From Thermoleophilia bacterium (lineage in GTDB: Bacteria; Actinomycetota; Thermoleophilia; Gaiellales; JAICJC01), in NCBI GenBank assembly GCA_025928655.1, contig JAICJC010000025.1:1-35184 (forward strand): a stretch of DNA of 35,184 bases, read 5' to 3'. Position numbers and translations under genes: made by a program. A model generated the notes under the pieces. It saw only the letters and a program-made list of their open reading frames with translations, ran no database searches and had not been told where the DNA came from. Below, in pieces: positions 22,622 through 30,935 of this stretch (position 1 is its first letter; each line of letters starts with the position of its first letter).

Positions 22622-24307
22622 GTGGATCGGACGCTGATCGCGGTCGCGGCTGTCGCCGGGCTCGCGACCTTCCTCTCGCCGTGCGTGCTGCCCGTGCTGC
22701 CGGTGGTGGCGGCGGCGTCGACCACGGGCGGCCGCCGGCGCCCGCTCGGCATCGCCGCCGGGCTCGCCGTCGCCTTCGTCGCGTTCACGTTGCTCGCCTC
22801 GCGGGCCCTGTCCGCACTCGGCCTGCCCCAGGACCTGCTCCGCAACGTTGCGATCGGCCTGCTCGCCGTGGCCGGTGTCGCCCTGCTCGTACCCGCGGTG
22901 GGCGAGGCGCTCGGGCGAGCGTTCCAGCCGCTCGCGACCCGGGCCGGCGGCGGGCTCGCCCGCGGGGACGGGTTCTGGTCGGGCACCGCGCTCGGCGCCG
23001 GGCTCGCGCTCGTGTGGACGCCGTGCGCCGGCCCGATCCTGGCCGCCGTGACGGCGCTCAGCGCCGAGGGCCGCATCTCCGCCGAGCTGGTCGCGATCAC
23101 CGTCGCGTATTCCGCCGGCTCCACGCTGCCGCTGTTCGCCCTTGCCCTGCTCGGGCACCGGGCGGCGGGGTCTCTCGCGCGCATGCGCCGGGCTGGACTC
23201 GTCGCGCGGCGGGCCTCGGGCGCCGTCCTGGTCGCGGCCGCCTACCTGTTCACCACCGACATCCCCACCCAGCTCGCCGCCAGCGCTCCGGGCTACGTGT
23301 CGGCCATCCAGAAGGTCGAGCGCGCCCGCGCCGTCGCGGGCGACCTGCGCGACCTGACCGCGTCCGCGGCCAACGCTCCCGCTGCCGTCGCCGCCGGGAG
23401 CTCCCCCGACACGCTGCGGGACTACGGGCCGGCACCGGACTTCGCGAAGATCACCACCTGGATCAACTCGCGCCCCCTCACGCTGCAGCGGCTGCGGGGC
23501 AAGGTCGTCCTGGTCGACTTCTGGACGTACTCCTGCGTCAACTGCATCCGCACCCTGCCGTACCTGAAGGCCTGGTATGCGCGCTACCACCGCGACGGGC
23601 TCGTGATCGTCGGAGTCCACACGCCCGAGTTCGCGTTCGAGCACGTCGTCTCGAACGTGCAGCGGGCGGTGCGCGAGCACGGCATCCGCTACCCCGTGGC
23701 CGTCGACGACCGCTACGGCACCTGGGACGCGTGGGCCAACCAGTACTGGCCGGCCGACTATCTGATCGACCGGAACGGCGATGTCCGCGACGCCCACTTC
23801 GGCGAGGGCGCCTATGCGCAGACCGAAGGCGACATCCGCACCCTCCTGGGCGAGCGTGCGAACGGTCCGCGGGCCCGGGCGGCGAACGCGATCGCGCCGT
23901 CGCCGCAGGTCGAGACGCCCGAGACGTACCTGGGGACATCCCGCGCCCAGGGCTACGCCCAGCAGCTCCATCCGGACACCGACTTCGACTACGGCCCGCA
24001 GACGTCCACCCGGCCGAACACCGTCGCCCTCGCGGGCCACTGGCGGGTCGAGAGCCACCAGATCGTCGCCGGGGCCGGCGCGACGCTCGTGTTCGAGTAC
24101 GTCGCGCCGCGGATCTACGTGGTCGCGGCGCCGCCGGGAACCGGCCCCGTGACCCTGGGCGTCTCGGTCGACGGGTCGCCGAAGGCGCCGGTGCGCGTGC
24201 CAGACGACGACCTGTACCAGCTCGCGCACATGCCGAACGCGGGCCCGCACCAGCTGGCCCTGTCCGTCCCCGCCGGGACGTCGCTCTACTCGTTCACGTT
24301 CGGGTGA
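22622..24307 (+). CDS. DipZ-type CcdA/thioredoxin membrane protein
   Basis: 561 aa. The N-terminal CcdA/DsbD-like membrane part has six hydrophobic segments and the redox cysteines C21 (SPCVLP) and C135 (TPCAGP). The thioredoxin-like TlpA domain follows, with CVNC (C305/C308) in VLVDFWTYSCVNCIRTLPYLKAW. A C-terminal galactose-binding-like domain is also present, as in mycobacterial DipZ. The protein carries electrons from cytosolic thioredoxin across the membrane to extracytoplasmic thiols or cytochrome c maturation. The DsbA-like domain of the preceding gene is a natural partner. GTG 22622 is leaderless. The gene ends 3 nt from the convergent NTF2-like gene. Confidence 0.92.
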   Translation: MDRTLIAVAAVAGLATFLSPCVLPVLPVVAAASTTGGRRRPLGIAAGLAVAFVAFTLLASRALSALGLPQDLLRNVAIGLLAVAGVALLVPAVGEALGRAFQPLATRAGGGLARGDGFWSGTALGAGLALVWTPCAGPILAAVTALSAEGRISAELVAITVAYSAGSTLPLFALALLGHRAAGSLARMRRAGLVARRASGAVLVAAAYLFTTDIPTQLAASAPGYVSAIQKVERARAVAGDLRDLTASAANAPAAVAAGSSPDTLRDYGPAPDFAKITTWINSRPLTLQRLRGKVVLVDFWTYSCVNCIRTLPYLKAWYARYHRDGLVIVGVHTPEFAFEHVVSNVQRAVREHGIRYPVAVDDRYGTWDAWANQYWPADYLIDRNGDVRDAHFGEGAYAQTEGDIRTLLGERANGPRARAANAIAPSPQVETPETYLGTSRAQGYAQQLHPDTDFDYGPQTSTRPNTVALAGHWRVESHQIVAGAGATLVFEYVAPRIYVVAAPPGTGPVTLGVSVDGSPKAPVRVPDDDLYQLAHMPNAGPHQLALSVPAGTSLYSFTFG

Positions 24308-24310
24308 GAG

Positions 24311-24751
24311 CTACGGACGGTACGGCGACGGGCGGTCGACCCAGATCCGGCGGTCGGACTCCTCGATCCGGTAGTCGTTGATGCTCGCGTCGCGGCGGCG
24401 CATGTAGCCGAGCTCGTCGAACTCCCAGTGCTCGTTGCCGTGGCTGCGCCACCACTGGCCGGACGGGTCCTGGCTCTCGTACTCGAAGCGCACCGAGATG
24501 CGGTTCTCGTGGAAGCACCAGAGCTCCTTGCGCAGCCGGTAGGAGAGCTCCTTCTCCCACTTTCGGCGCAGGAAGCCGACGATCGCCTCGCGGCCCTGGA
24601 AGAACTCGTCGCGGTTGCGCCAGGCGGAGTCCGGGGAGTACGCGCCGGCGACCCGCTCGGGATCGCAGGTGTTCCAGGCGTCCTCGGCCGCCTGCACCTT
24701 CTTGCGCGCCGCCTCGTCGGTGAACGGGGGGACTGGTGGGCGTGGATCCAT
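24311..24751 (-). CDS. NTF2-like protein, DUF1348 type
   Basis: 146 aa. The sequence [76 protein letters not shown] is the well-conserved DUF1348 pattern of the NTF2/SnoaL fold. These are cytosolic cone-shaped proteins of unknown function. The ATG at 24751 is chosen over an upstream ATG (24811) because TAGGCT ends 7 nt before it. Confidence 0.92.
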   Translation of the reverse strand: MDPRPPVPPFTDEAARKKVQAAEDAWNTCDPERVAGAYSPDSAWRNRDEFFQGREAIVGFLRRKWEKELSYRLRKELWCFHENRISVRFEYESQDPSGQWWRSHGNEHWEFDELGYMRRRDASINDYRIEESDRRIWVDRPSPYRP

Positions 24752-24764
24752 GCACGAGAGCCTA
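24752..24764 (-). promoter_or_regulatory. -10 box of a leaderless gene
   Basis: TAGGCT (24764-24759, minus strand) ends 7 nt before the ATG at 24751. Confidence 0.55.
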
Positions 24765-24832
24765 TCGCGGAACGATGGATCCGCCTCGCGGCCCGGCGGC
24801 GGCGCCGGCAACGCGCGGAGCCGTATCGTCGC

Positions 24833-26284
24833 CTAGATCGCCGCGACCCGGGATTCGCGGGGCTCGGCCACGGCCCGGATGGGGAACACGAACGTGAACG
24901 TCGCTCCGCGGCCCGGCGCGGTGCGGATGTCGACCGTCCCGCCGGCCACGCTCACCCGCTCGCGCATCGACTCGAGGCCGAGATGCAGGCGCATGCGGTC
25001 GCGGTCGAGCGCGTCGTCGAGGTTGAAGCCGACCCCGTCGTCGGACACCTCGCACACGATCGCGTCGGCGTGCTGCTTCAGGATCACCGACACCATGCGC
25101 GCCCGGGCGTGCTTGCGCACGTTGGTGATCGCCTCCTGGAGGACGCGGTAGCACAGGTTCTCGAGCGGCCGGGGGTAGCGCTCGACCGTGCTCGTCAGCT
25201 CGAAGCGGAAGCCGGCGTCGGCCGCCGCGTCCTCGAGCAGCCCCCGCACCGCCGCCTCGAGCCCCCGCTCGGTCAGCACCTGGGGCCGGAGCTGGAACAT
25301 GACGTGGCGGGCGCGCTCGGTCGCCGCGTGGATCGTCTGCCGTGCGGACACGACGGCCGGGAGCATCCTGGCCGGGTCGCCGTTGGCCATGGCCCGCTCG
25401 AGCCGGTCGAGCGCGAGCTGGGCCGCCACCATGACCTGGATGGTGTCGTCGTGGAGGTCGCTCGCGAGCTGTGCCTTCGCGTCCTCCTCCGCCCGCAGCA
25501 GGGCGCCGAGCACGTGGCGGCGGCGCTCCTCTTCCTCCTCCAGCTCGCGCATCCGCTCGGCCCGCTCGTACGCGACCCCGATCTGGCCGCCGATCTGCTC
25601 GATCACGTCGAGCAGCGGCTGGTCGACACCGTTGATGTCGTCCGTGAAGCACTCGACCACGCCGCTCACGACGCCGTGGCGCACGATGGGGGCGAACACG
25701 ACGCCGGCGAACCCGAGGCCCTCGAGCAGCTCCTGGCGCCGGAACTCGACGCCGCCGATCGGCGTCGCGAGGGCGGTGCCGCGCTCCCACACACCACCGA
25801 GGATGCCCTGCCCCCGCTCGAACTCGATCACCTCGGAGTTGGCCCGGAAGGCCTCCGCGTCGACCTGCGGCGCCGCCCAGCTGCCGACGTAGCGCAGCCG
25901 CTGGTCGCGGGGGTCCGCCCGCCATGCCACCGCGAGGCCCAGGCCGAGCGAGTCGCCCAGCGCCCGCAGCATGGCGTTGGTCGTCTCCTCGAGCGTGGTC
26001 ACGGACGCGAGCGCTCGCGCGACCGACGACTGCAGCCCCACGAGCCGCTCCGCCCGCACCCGCTGGTCGTGGATGCGGGCGGCGGCGATCGCGGCGATGC
26101 TGCCTGTGGTGATGACGGCGGCGGCCCAGACGGCCGCCTCGATCCAGTAATAGCGGCTGACCGGCGCGAGCGTGCCGATCACGACTGCGAGCACCGCTGC
26201 CAGGGAGAGCGTTGCCGTCCCCACCGCGACCTCGGTCGCGCGCCCGCGCCTGTGCCGCCCTGGTGAATCTTTGACAACAGGCAC
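24833..26284 (-). CDS. GAF-domain sensor histidine kinase (HisKA_3), orphan
   Basis: 483 aa from GTG 26284. Two hydrophobic segments at about 20-42 and 48-68 are followed by a GAF domain (about 85-240, with ERGQGILGGVWERGTALATP and FAGVVFAPIVRHGVVSGVVECFTDD). The phospho-accepting box is DLHDDTIQ (H278), and the HATPase has EAITNVRKHA, DDGVGF and LGLESMRERVSVAGG. The box type is that of NreB/LiaS-like kinases. No response regulator lies next to it, so the partner must be elsewhere. The start follows a TACCCT box by 8 nt; a GTG at 26305 would add seven residues upstream of the box. Confidence 0.88.
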   Translation of the reverse strand: MPVVKDSPGRHRRGRATEVAVGTATLSLAAVLAVVIGTLAPVSRYYWIEAAVWAAAVITTGSIAAIAAARIHDQRVRAERLVGLQSSVARALASVTTLEETTNAMLRALGDSLGLGLAVAWRADPRDQRLRYVGSWAAPQVDAEAFRANSEVIEFERGQGILGGVWERGTALATPIGGVEFRRQELLEGLGFAGVVFAPIVRHGVVSGVVECFTDDINGVDQPLLDVIEQIGGQIGVAYERAERMRELEEEEERRRHVLGALLRAEEDAKAQLASDLHDDTIQVMVAAQLALDRLERAMANGDPARMLPAVVSARQTIHAATERARHVMFQLRPQVLTERGLEAAVRGLLEDAAADAGFRFELTSTVERYPRPLENLCYRVLQEAITNVRKHARARMVSVILKQHADAIVCEVSDDGVGFNLDDALDRDRMRLHLGLESMRERVSVAGGTVDIRTAPGRGATFTFVFPIRAVAEPRESRVAAI

Positions 26285-26298
26285 AACCAGCCAGGGTA
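26285..26298 (-). promoter_or_regulatory. -10 box of the leaderless GAF-kinase gene
   Basis: TACCCT (26298-26293, minus strand) is 8 nt from GTG 26284. Confidence 0.45.
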
Positions 26299-26329
26299 TC
26301 CGCACGTCGCGATCCGCGCAAACGCCGCC

Positions 26330-26656
26330 CTAGGAAGGTGCCGCCGAGGGTTCCTCGCGGGCCCAGCCGCGCAGCTCGTCCAGGCCCGGCAGGAGGCGCC
26401 GACCGCGCTCGGTCAGCTGGTAGGCGGCACGCGGCCCGGGCTTCCCCGAGCGGCAGACGACGCCCGCGGCTCCGAGCTCGCGCAGGCGCTCCGCGAGCAG
26501 CCGGTCGGACAGGCCCGGGATGGCCCGATGGATCTCGCAGAAGTGCGCGGGCCGGACGGCGAGCACGTCCAGGATGAGGGCTGTCCAGCGCTTGCCGAGC
26601 AGGTCGAACGCGGCCCGCAGGTCGGGGCAGCACTCGAGCGGCGTGGGGTCGGTCAT
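26330..26656 (-). CDS. HxlR-family transcriptional regulator
   Basis: 108 aa winged-helix protein. CCPDLRAAFDLLGKRWTALILDVLAVRPAHFCEIHRAIPGLSDRLLAERLRELGAAGVVCRSG is the HxlR signature, including the paired cysteines near the N-terminus (C10, C11) and an internal Cys (CEIHRA). In YodB/HypR-type relatives such cysteines sense quinones or thiol-reactive compounds. The start ATG 26656 follows TATCCT by 6 nt; an upstream ATG at 26725 is in the operator region and rejected. It is divergent from the DsbA-fold gene at 26770, which it probably represses. Confidence 0.92.
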   Translation of the reverse strand: MTDPTPLECCPDLRAAFDLLGKRWTALILDVLAVRPAHFCEIHRAIPGLSDRLLAERLRELGAAGVVCRSGKPGPRAAYQLTERGRRLLPGLDELRGWAREEPSAAPS

Positions 26657-26668
26657 CGCCCCAGGATA
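26657..26668 (-). promoter_or_regulatory. -10 box of the leaderless hxlR-family gene
   Basis: TATCCT (26668-26663, minus strand) ends 6 nt before ATG 26656. Confidence 0.55.
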
Positions 26669-26683
26669 CCGGAGCCGGCCCCA

Positions 26684-26716
26684 CTTACCGACGAAAAGTA
26701 AGCATGCTGCTAGGCT
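26684..26716. promoter_or_regulatory. Candidate HxlR operator overlapping the DsbA-fold gene promoter
   Basis: CTTAC (26684-26688) and GTAAG (26698-26702) form an inverted repeat with 9 nt between, the usual look of HxlR-family sites. TAGGCT at 26711-26716 is a good -10 for the plus-strand gene, so the repeat covers its -35 region, as expected for a repressor. It is also about 15 bp upstream of the regulator's own -10. Confidence 0.5.
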
Positions 26717-26769
26717 GCCGCCCAACCGTACGCCGTCGGAAGGTTTTCCGCTTCATCCTGGGGGGTCGC

Positions 26770-27726
26770 ATGCCGGGTCACATCAACACCACGCTCTTCA
26801 CGGATCCCGCGTGCCCGTGGGCGTATTCCGAGATCCCCGCGCTGCGGGTGATCGACTGGCGCTACGGCTCCCAGCTCGACTGGCGGCTCGTGCTGATCGG
26901 GCTCACCGAGAGCGCCCAGCAGTACGTCGACCGCGGCTACACGACGCTCCGCTCCGCCCGCAGCCACGCCGCTTTCCGCCGCTACGGGATGCCGTTCTCT
27001 CCCCGGCCGAAGGCACGCGTCTCGGCGACCGCCCGCGCCTGCCGCGCGATCGAGGCCGCCCGCCTGATCGAGCCCGGCAGCGAGTGGGCGGCGCTGCGCG
27101 CGCTCCAGCTGCTGCAGTTCACGACGCCGATCGTGCTCGACGACGACGACGCCGTGTCCCGGGTCGTGGCGGCGGCCACCGGCCACGACGCCGACGCGAT
27201 CCGCGCCGGCCTGGACTCGGCCGAGACGACCGCGGCGTACGAGCGCGACCGGGCCGAGGCCCGCAGCGCCGCCGGCAGCGCCGCCGAGCTGCAGGGCAAG
27301 ACCGCGTCCACCGACGGCTCGGTGCGCTTCACGGCCTCGTCGGTGACGTTCGAGCGCGACGGCGTGCGCCTGGTGGCCGGAGGGTTCCAGCCCGTGGCCG
27401 CCTACGACGTGCTGGTCGCGAACCTCGATCCGACCCTCGAGCGCCGCGCCGCGCCGGACGATCCGGCCGAGCTCCTGGCCGAGTACCCGGACGGGCTGAC
27501 GACGCAGGAGATCGCCGCGCTGCTGGCCGAGGGCAACGACGCGCCCGACCGGACGGCGGCCGAGACCGCGATGCTCGAGCTGGTGTTCGACGGCCGCGCG
27601 GAGCGGATCGCCCTCGGCGACGACGCGATCTGGCTCGCACCGGAGCGGGCCGGCTGGTTCCAGGGCACGCTTGCCGCGGTCGAGCCCGCGGGGGTCAGGC
27701 GCGACCCGATCGGCGCCACGGCGTAA
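26770..27726 (+). CDS. DsbA-fold protein with single-Cys CPWA motif
   Basis: 318 aa. The start MPGHINTTLFTDPACPWAYSE is the thioredoxin-like beta1-loop of FrnE/DsbA-type proteins, but the CxxC is CPWA (C15 only). This points to a monothiol, an isomerase or a glutathione-S-transferase-kappa-like role rather than a disulfide oxidase. A helical insert follows, and the C-terminal 90 residues look like an added winged-helix (PDGLTTQEIAALLAEGNDAPDRTAAETAMLELVFDGRAERI). ATG 26770 has GGGGGG 4 nt upstream. It is under an HxlR-type regulator, so probably induced by an electrophile or quinone. Confidence 0.83.
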   Translation: MPGHINTTLFTDPACPWAYSEIPALRVIDWRYGSQLDWRLVLIGLTESAQQYVDRGYTTLRSARSHAAFRRYGMPFSPRPKARVSATARACRAIEAARLIEPGSEWAALRALQLLQFTTPIVLDDDDAVSRVVAAATGHDADAIRAGLDSAETTAAYERDRAEARSAAGSAAELQGKTASTDGSVRFTASSVTFERDGVRLVAGGFQPVAAYDVLVANLDPTLERRAAPDDPAELLAEYPDGLTTQEIAALLAEGNDAPDRTAAETAMLELVFDGRAERIALGDDAIWLAPERAGWFQGTLAAVEPAGVRRDPIGATA

Positions 27727-27729
27727 CTC

Positions 27730-28740
27730 TCACGCCGGGCGATCCGACCGGATCGTGGCGCCGCTGACCAGCCCCTGGTCGACGTACCAGGCCAGCGTCC
27801 GCCGCACCATGTCGTCGAACGAGCGGTACTCGAGGCCGAGCTCGCGGGATGCCCGCGAGCCGTCGTAGGCGTGGCCGTGCAACACCGTGGCCACCATCTC
27901 TCGGCACAGGCGCGGGCGGCGTCCCCGCGCCCGGGCCAGCGTCGCGGCGACGTCGCCCGCCGCCAGCGCGGCCGGGCGGGGAAGGTGCAGCGCCCGCCGC
28001 TCGATCCCGGTGATCCGCGCCATCGTCGCCACCGCCTCGTCGGTCGTGACGCAGACGCCCGCCAGGAGGTAGCGGCGGCCGGCTGCCCCGCGCGTCTCGG
28101 CCAGCACGTGGCCCTCGCTGCAGTCGTCGGAGTCGACCAGGCTGAAGCGGGAGCGCACGAGCGTGCGCAGCCTGCCGTTGGCGTAGTCGAGGATCAGGCG
28201 CGCGGTGCCGCCGGTGCGGCCCGGGCCCTGCACCGACGCCGGGTTGACGCAGACGAGCTCGATCCCGTGCCGTTCGGCCGCGCGCACGGCCGTCGCCTCG
28301 GCGTCGTGCTTCGAGCGCTCGTATTCGGACAGGAACCAGCCCCGGTGGGGCGTGTCCTCGGTGGCGACGACGCCGGCGGCCTCGCCGATCACCGCGGCGG
28401 ATGACGTGTACACGACCCGGCGCACCCCGGCGCGTGCGCACGCGTCGATGACGTTCTCGGTGCCGGTCACGTTCGCGGCCCGCATCGGTTCCGGGTCGCG
28501 CATGCAGAACCCGTTCACGCCCGCGGCGTGGTAGACGACCTCGCACCCGCGGGCGGCCCGCTCGACCGTCTCGGGCGCGAGCACGTCGCCCGCGACGACG
28601 TCCACGCCGAGCGCCTGCAGCGCGGTGGCGGCCTCCGGCCGGCGGGAGAGCGCGCGCACCTCGCGGCCGTCGGCCAGGAGGCGGCGGGCGATACCGCCGC
28701 CGACGAAGCCGGTCGCGCCGGTGACGAGGACGACACTCAC
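27730..28740 (-). CDS. NAD-dependent epimerase/dehydratase (extended SDR)
   Basis: 336 aa. It has the Rossmann motif VTGATGFVGGGIARRLL, VYHAAGVNGF, YTSSAAVIG, the SEYERSKHDAEA active-site Tyr/Lys, and VNPASVQGPGR. It resembles dihydroflavonol-reductase/3-beta-HSD-like members that act on sterol-like, flavonoid or sugar substrates. The GTG at 28740 overlaps the TGA of pgsA (GTGA), so the two are coupled. Substrate not determined. Confidence 0.9.
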   Translation of the reverse strand: MSVVLVTGATGFVGGGIARRLLADGREVRALSRRPEAATALQALGVDVVAGDVLAPETVERAARGCEVVYHAAGVNGFCMRDPEPMRAANVTGTENVIDACARAGVRRVVYTSSAAVIGEAAGVVATEDTPHRGWFLSEYERSKHDAEATAVRAAERHGIELVCVNPASVQGPGRTGGTARLILDYANGRLRTLVRSRFSLVDSDDCSEGHVLAETRGAAGRRYLLAGVCVTTDEAVATMARITGIERRALHLPRPAALAAGDVAATLARARGRRPRLCREMVATVLHGHAYDGSRASRELGLEYRSFDDMVRRTLAWYVDQGLVSGATIRSDRPA

Positions 28741-29303
28741 GGTTCGGAGGCCGCGCCGGTGAAGGAGCCCGAGAAGCGCACGAGGTACTCGACGGCCGAG
28801 GCGACGGTGATCAGGGCCGCGATCAGCATGGCCACCTCGTCGAGGCGCCACGAGCCGATGTCGATAGAGGGGTGCAGGATCGCGAGCAGGATGGCGACGA
28901 ACTGGGTGTTGGTCTTCAGCTTGCCCCAGATCGACGGCTTCATCACGAGGCCGTCGGCCGCGACCAGGCCGCGCAGACCCATGATCAGGAGCTCGCGGGC
29001 GATGATGATCGTCGCGACCCAGGCGGACGCCCGCCCGACCGAGACGAGCGCGACCAGCGTGCCCGAGGTGAGCAGCTTGTCGGCCGTCGTGTCGAGGAAG
29101 GAGCCGAGCGTGGTCTCGAGCCTCCAGCGCCGGGCCAGGTAGCCGTCGAGCGTGTCGGTGACCGCCGCCAGGGCGAAGAGCGCGCCGGCTGCATCGTCCC
29201 ACCCGCGGCCGTCGTTCGCGAGCACGAGCGCCATGACGACGGGCACGGCCAGCACACGCGTTGACGAGAGGGCGGTGAGCAACCCTTCCGAGCGCCTGAT
29301 CAC
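28737..29303 (-). CDS. pgsA: CDP-alcohol phosphatidyltransferase, PgsA-like
   Basis: 188 aa with about five hydrophobic segments. The CDP-alcohol motif D-x2-DG-x2-AR-x8-G-x3-D-x3-D is complete (D50, D53, G54, A57, R58, G67, D71, D75). It should condense CDP-diacylglycerol with glycerol-3-phosphate to give phosphatidylglycerol phosphate. The N-terminus (GLLTALSSTRVLAVPVV) is that of PgsA rather than Pcs. GTG 29303 has GGGAGGG just upstream. A TATGGT box (29380-29375, minus) is a possible -10. It is divergent from glpK, so genes that supply and consume G3P lie back to back. Confidence 0.85.
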   Translation of the reverse strand: MIRRSEGLLTALSSTRVLAVPVVMALVLANDGRGWDDAAGALFALAAVTDTLDGYLARRWRLETTLGSFLDTTADKLLTSGTLVALVSVGRASAWVATIIIARELLIMGLRGLVAADGLVMKPSIWGKLKTNTQFVAILLAILHPSIDIGSWRLDEVAMLIAALITVASAVEYLVRFSGSFTGAASEP

Positions 29304-29429
29304 GTCCCTCCCGGACGCGGGCCCCGCCCACGACGGCGGTCCCGACGGTGGTCGGCGGTGGGGGGCACCGGGGAACCATAACGGCCCGCGGAGGCCCGGC
29401 CCGCCCCGATCTGGTAGGAACACCAGGCC

Positions 29430-30935
29430 ATGCCGGGCTACGTCGCCGCCATCGACCAGGGAACGACCAGCACCCGCTGCATGGTCTTCGACCACTCGGG
29501 CGGCGTGGTCGCGACCGCGCAGAAGGAGCACGAGCAGATCTTCCCCAGGCCGGGCTGGGTGGAACACTCGCCGGGCGAGATCTGGGAGCGCGCGTGCGGC
29601 GTGGTGGAGGCCGCCCTCGCGGCGGGCGGCCTGCGGGCGTCCGACCTCGCGGCGGTCGGGATCGCCAACCAGCGCGAGACGGCGGTGGTGTGGGAGCGCA
29701 GGACGGGGGAGCCGGTCGCAAACGCGATCGTGTGGCAGGACACGCGCACCGACCGCATCTGCGACGCGCTCGCCCGCGAGGGCGGCCGCGACCGGTTCCG
29801 GGCGACGACCGGCCTGCCGCTTGCGACCTACTTCTCGGGCCCCAAGATCAGGTGGATCCTCGACAACGTCCCCGGCGTCCGCGATGGCGCGGAGCGGGGG
29901 GAGATCCTCTTCGGCACCGTCGACACCTGGCTCGTCTGGAACCTGACCGGCGGGCCCGACGGCGGCGTCCACGTCACCGACCCGAGCAACGCCTCACGCA
30001 CGATGCTGATGGACCTCGCCACCCTCGACTGGGACGACGGGATCCTCGCCGCGATGGACATCCCCCGGGCGATGCTGCCCGCGATCCGGCCCTCGAGCGG
30101 CGTGTACGCGCACGCGCGGGGCGTGCTCGACGGCGTCCCGGTGGCCGGCGTCCTGGGCGACCAGCAGGCGGCGCTGTTCGGGCAGGTCTGCTTCGACCCC
30201 GGCGAGGCCAAGAACACCTACGGCACGGGCAACTTCCTGCTGCTGAACACCGGGACGGAGCCGGTGGGGTCGGCCAACGGGCTGCTGACGACGGTCGGCT
30301 ACCGGCTCGGCGACCGGGACGCGGTGTACTGCCTCGAGGGCGCCATCGCGGTCACCGGGTCGCTCGTCCAGTGGCTGCGGGACAACCTCGGCCTCATCGC
30401 GAGCGCGCCCGAGATCGAGGACATGGCGCAGACCGTCGAGGACAACGGCGGCGCCTACTTCGTGCCGGCCTTCTCGGGCCTGTTCGCGCCGTACTGGCGC
30501 AGCGACGCCCGCGGGGCGATCGTCGGCCTCACGCGCTACGTGCACCGCGGCCATCTGGCCCGGGCCGTGCTGGAGGCGACGGCGTTCCAGACCCGGGAGG
30601 TGGTCGAGGCCATGAACGCCGACTCCGGCGTGGCGCTCGCGTCGCTGAAGGTCGACGGGGGCATGGTCGGCAACGACCTCCTGATGCAGCTCCAGGCAGA
30701 CATCCTGGACGTGCCCGTGATCCGTCCGCAGGTGGCCGAGACGACGGCGCTCGGCGCCGCCTACGCGGCCGGCCTGGCGGTCGGGTTCTGGGCCGGCACG
30801 GACGAGCTGCGCGCGAACTGGGCCGCCGACCGGGAGTGGACGCCCGGGATGGATCCCGGCCGCCGCGAGCGCGAGTACCGCATGTGGCAGAAGGCGGTGA
30901 CGCGCACGTTCGGCTGGGTCGAGGCCGACGGTTGA
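29430..30935 (+). CDS. glpK: Glycerol kinase
   Basis: 501 aa. It has the FGGY-kinase start [19 protein letters not shown], then [39 protein letters not shown], and the C-terminal domain with [12 protein letters not shown] and [12 protein letters not shown]. The enzyme phosphorylates glycerol to sn-glycerol-3-phosphate with ATP in the cytosol. It is the first gene of a four-gene operon and overlaps glpA by TTGA. A TAGGAA box (29415-29420) and a short inverted repeat CTGGT/ACCAG (29411-29426) precede the ATG. No glycerol facilitator gene is in the window. Confidence 0.97.
   Translation: MPGYVAAIDQGTTSTRCMVFDHSGGVVATAQKEHEQIFPRPGWVEHSPGEIWERACGVVEAALAAGGLRASDLAAVGIANQRETAVVWERRTGEPVANAIVWQDTRTDRICDALAREGGRDRFRATTGLPLATYFSGPKIRWILDNVPGVRDGAERGEILFGTVDTWLVWNLTGGPDGGVHVTDPSNASRTMLMDLATLDWDDGILAAMDIPRAMLPAIRPSSGVYAHARGVLDGVPVAGVLGDQQAALFGQVCFDPGEAKNTYGTGNFLLLNTGTEPVGSANGLLTTVGYRLGDRDAVYCLEGAIAVTGSLVQWLRDNLGLIASAPEIEDMAQTVEDNGGAYFVPAFSGLFAPYWRSDARGAIVGLTRYVHRGHLARAVLEATAFQTREVVEAMNADSGVALASLKVDGGMVGNDLLMQLQADILDVPVIRPQVAETTALGAAYAAGLAVGFWAGTDELRANWAADREWTPGMDPGRREREYRMWQKAVTRTFGWVEADG

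Noticed and set aside
20449-23184. A 911-codon antisense frame opposite nhaA-dsbA and DipZ
   Set aside because: Same reason: no motif, biased composition, and conserved genes on the other strand.
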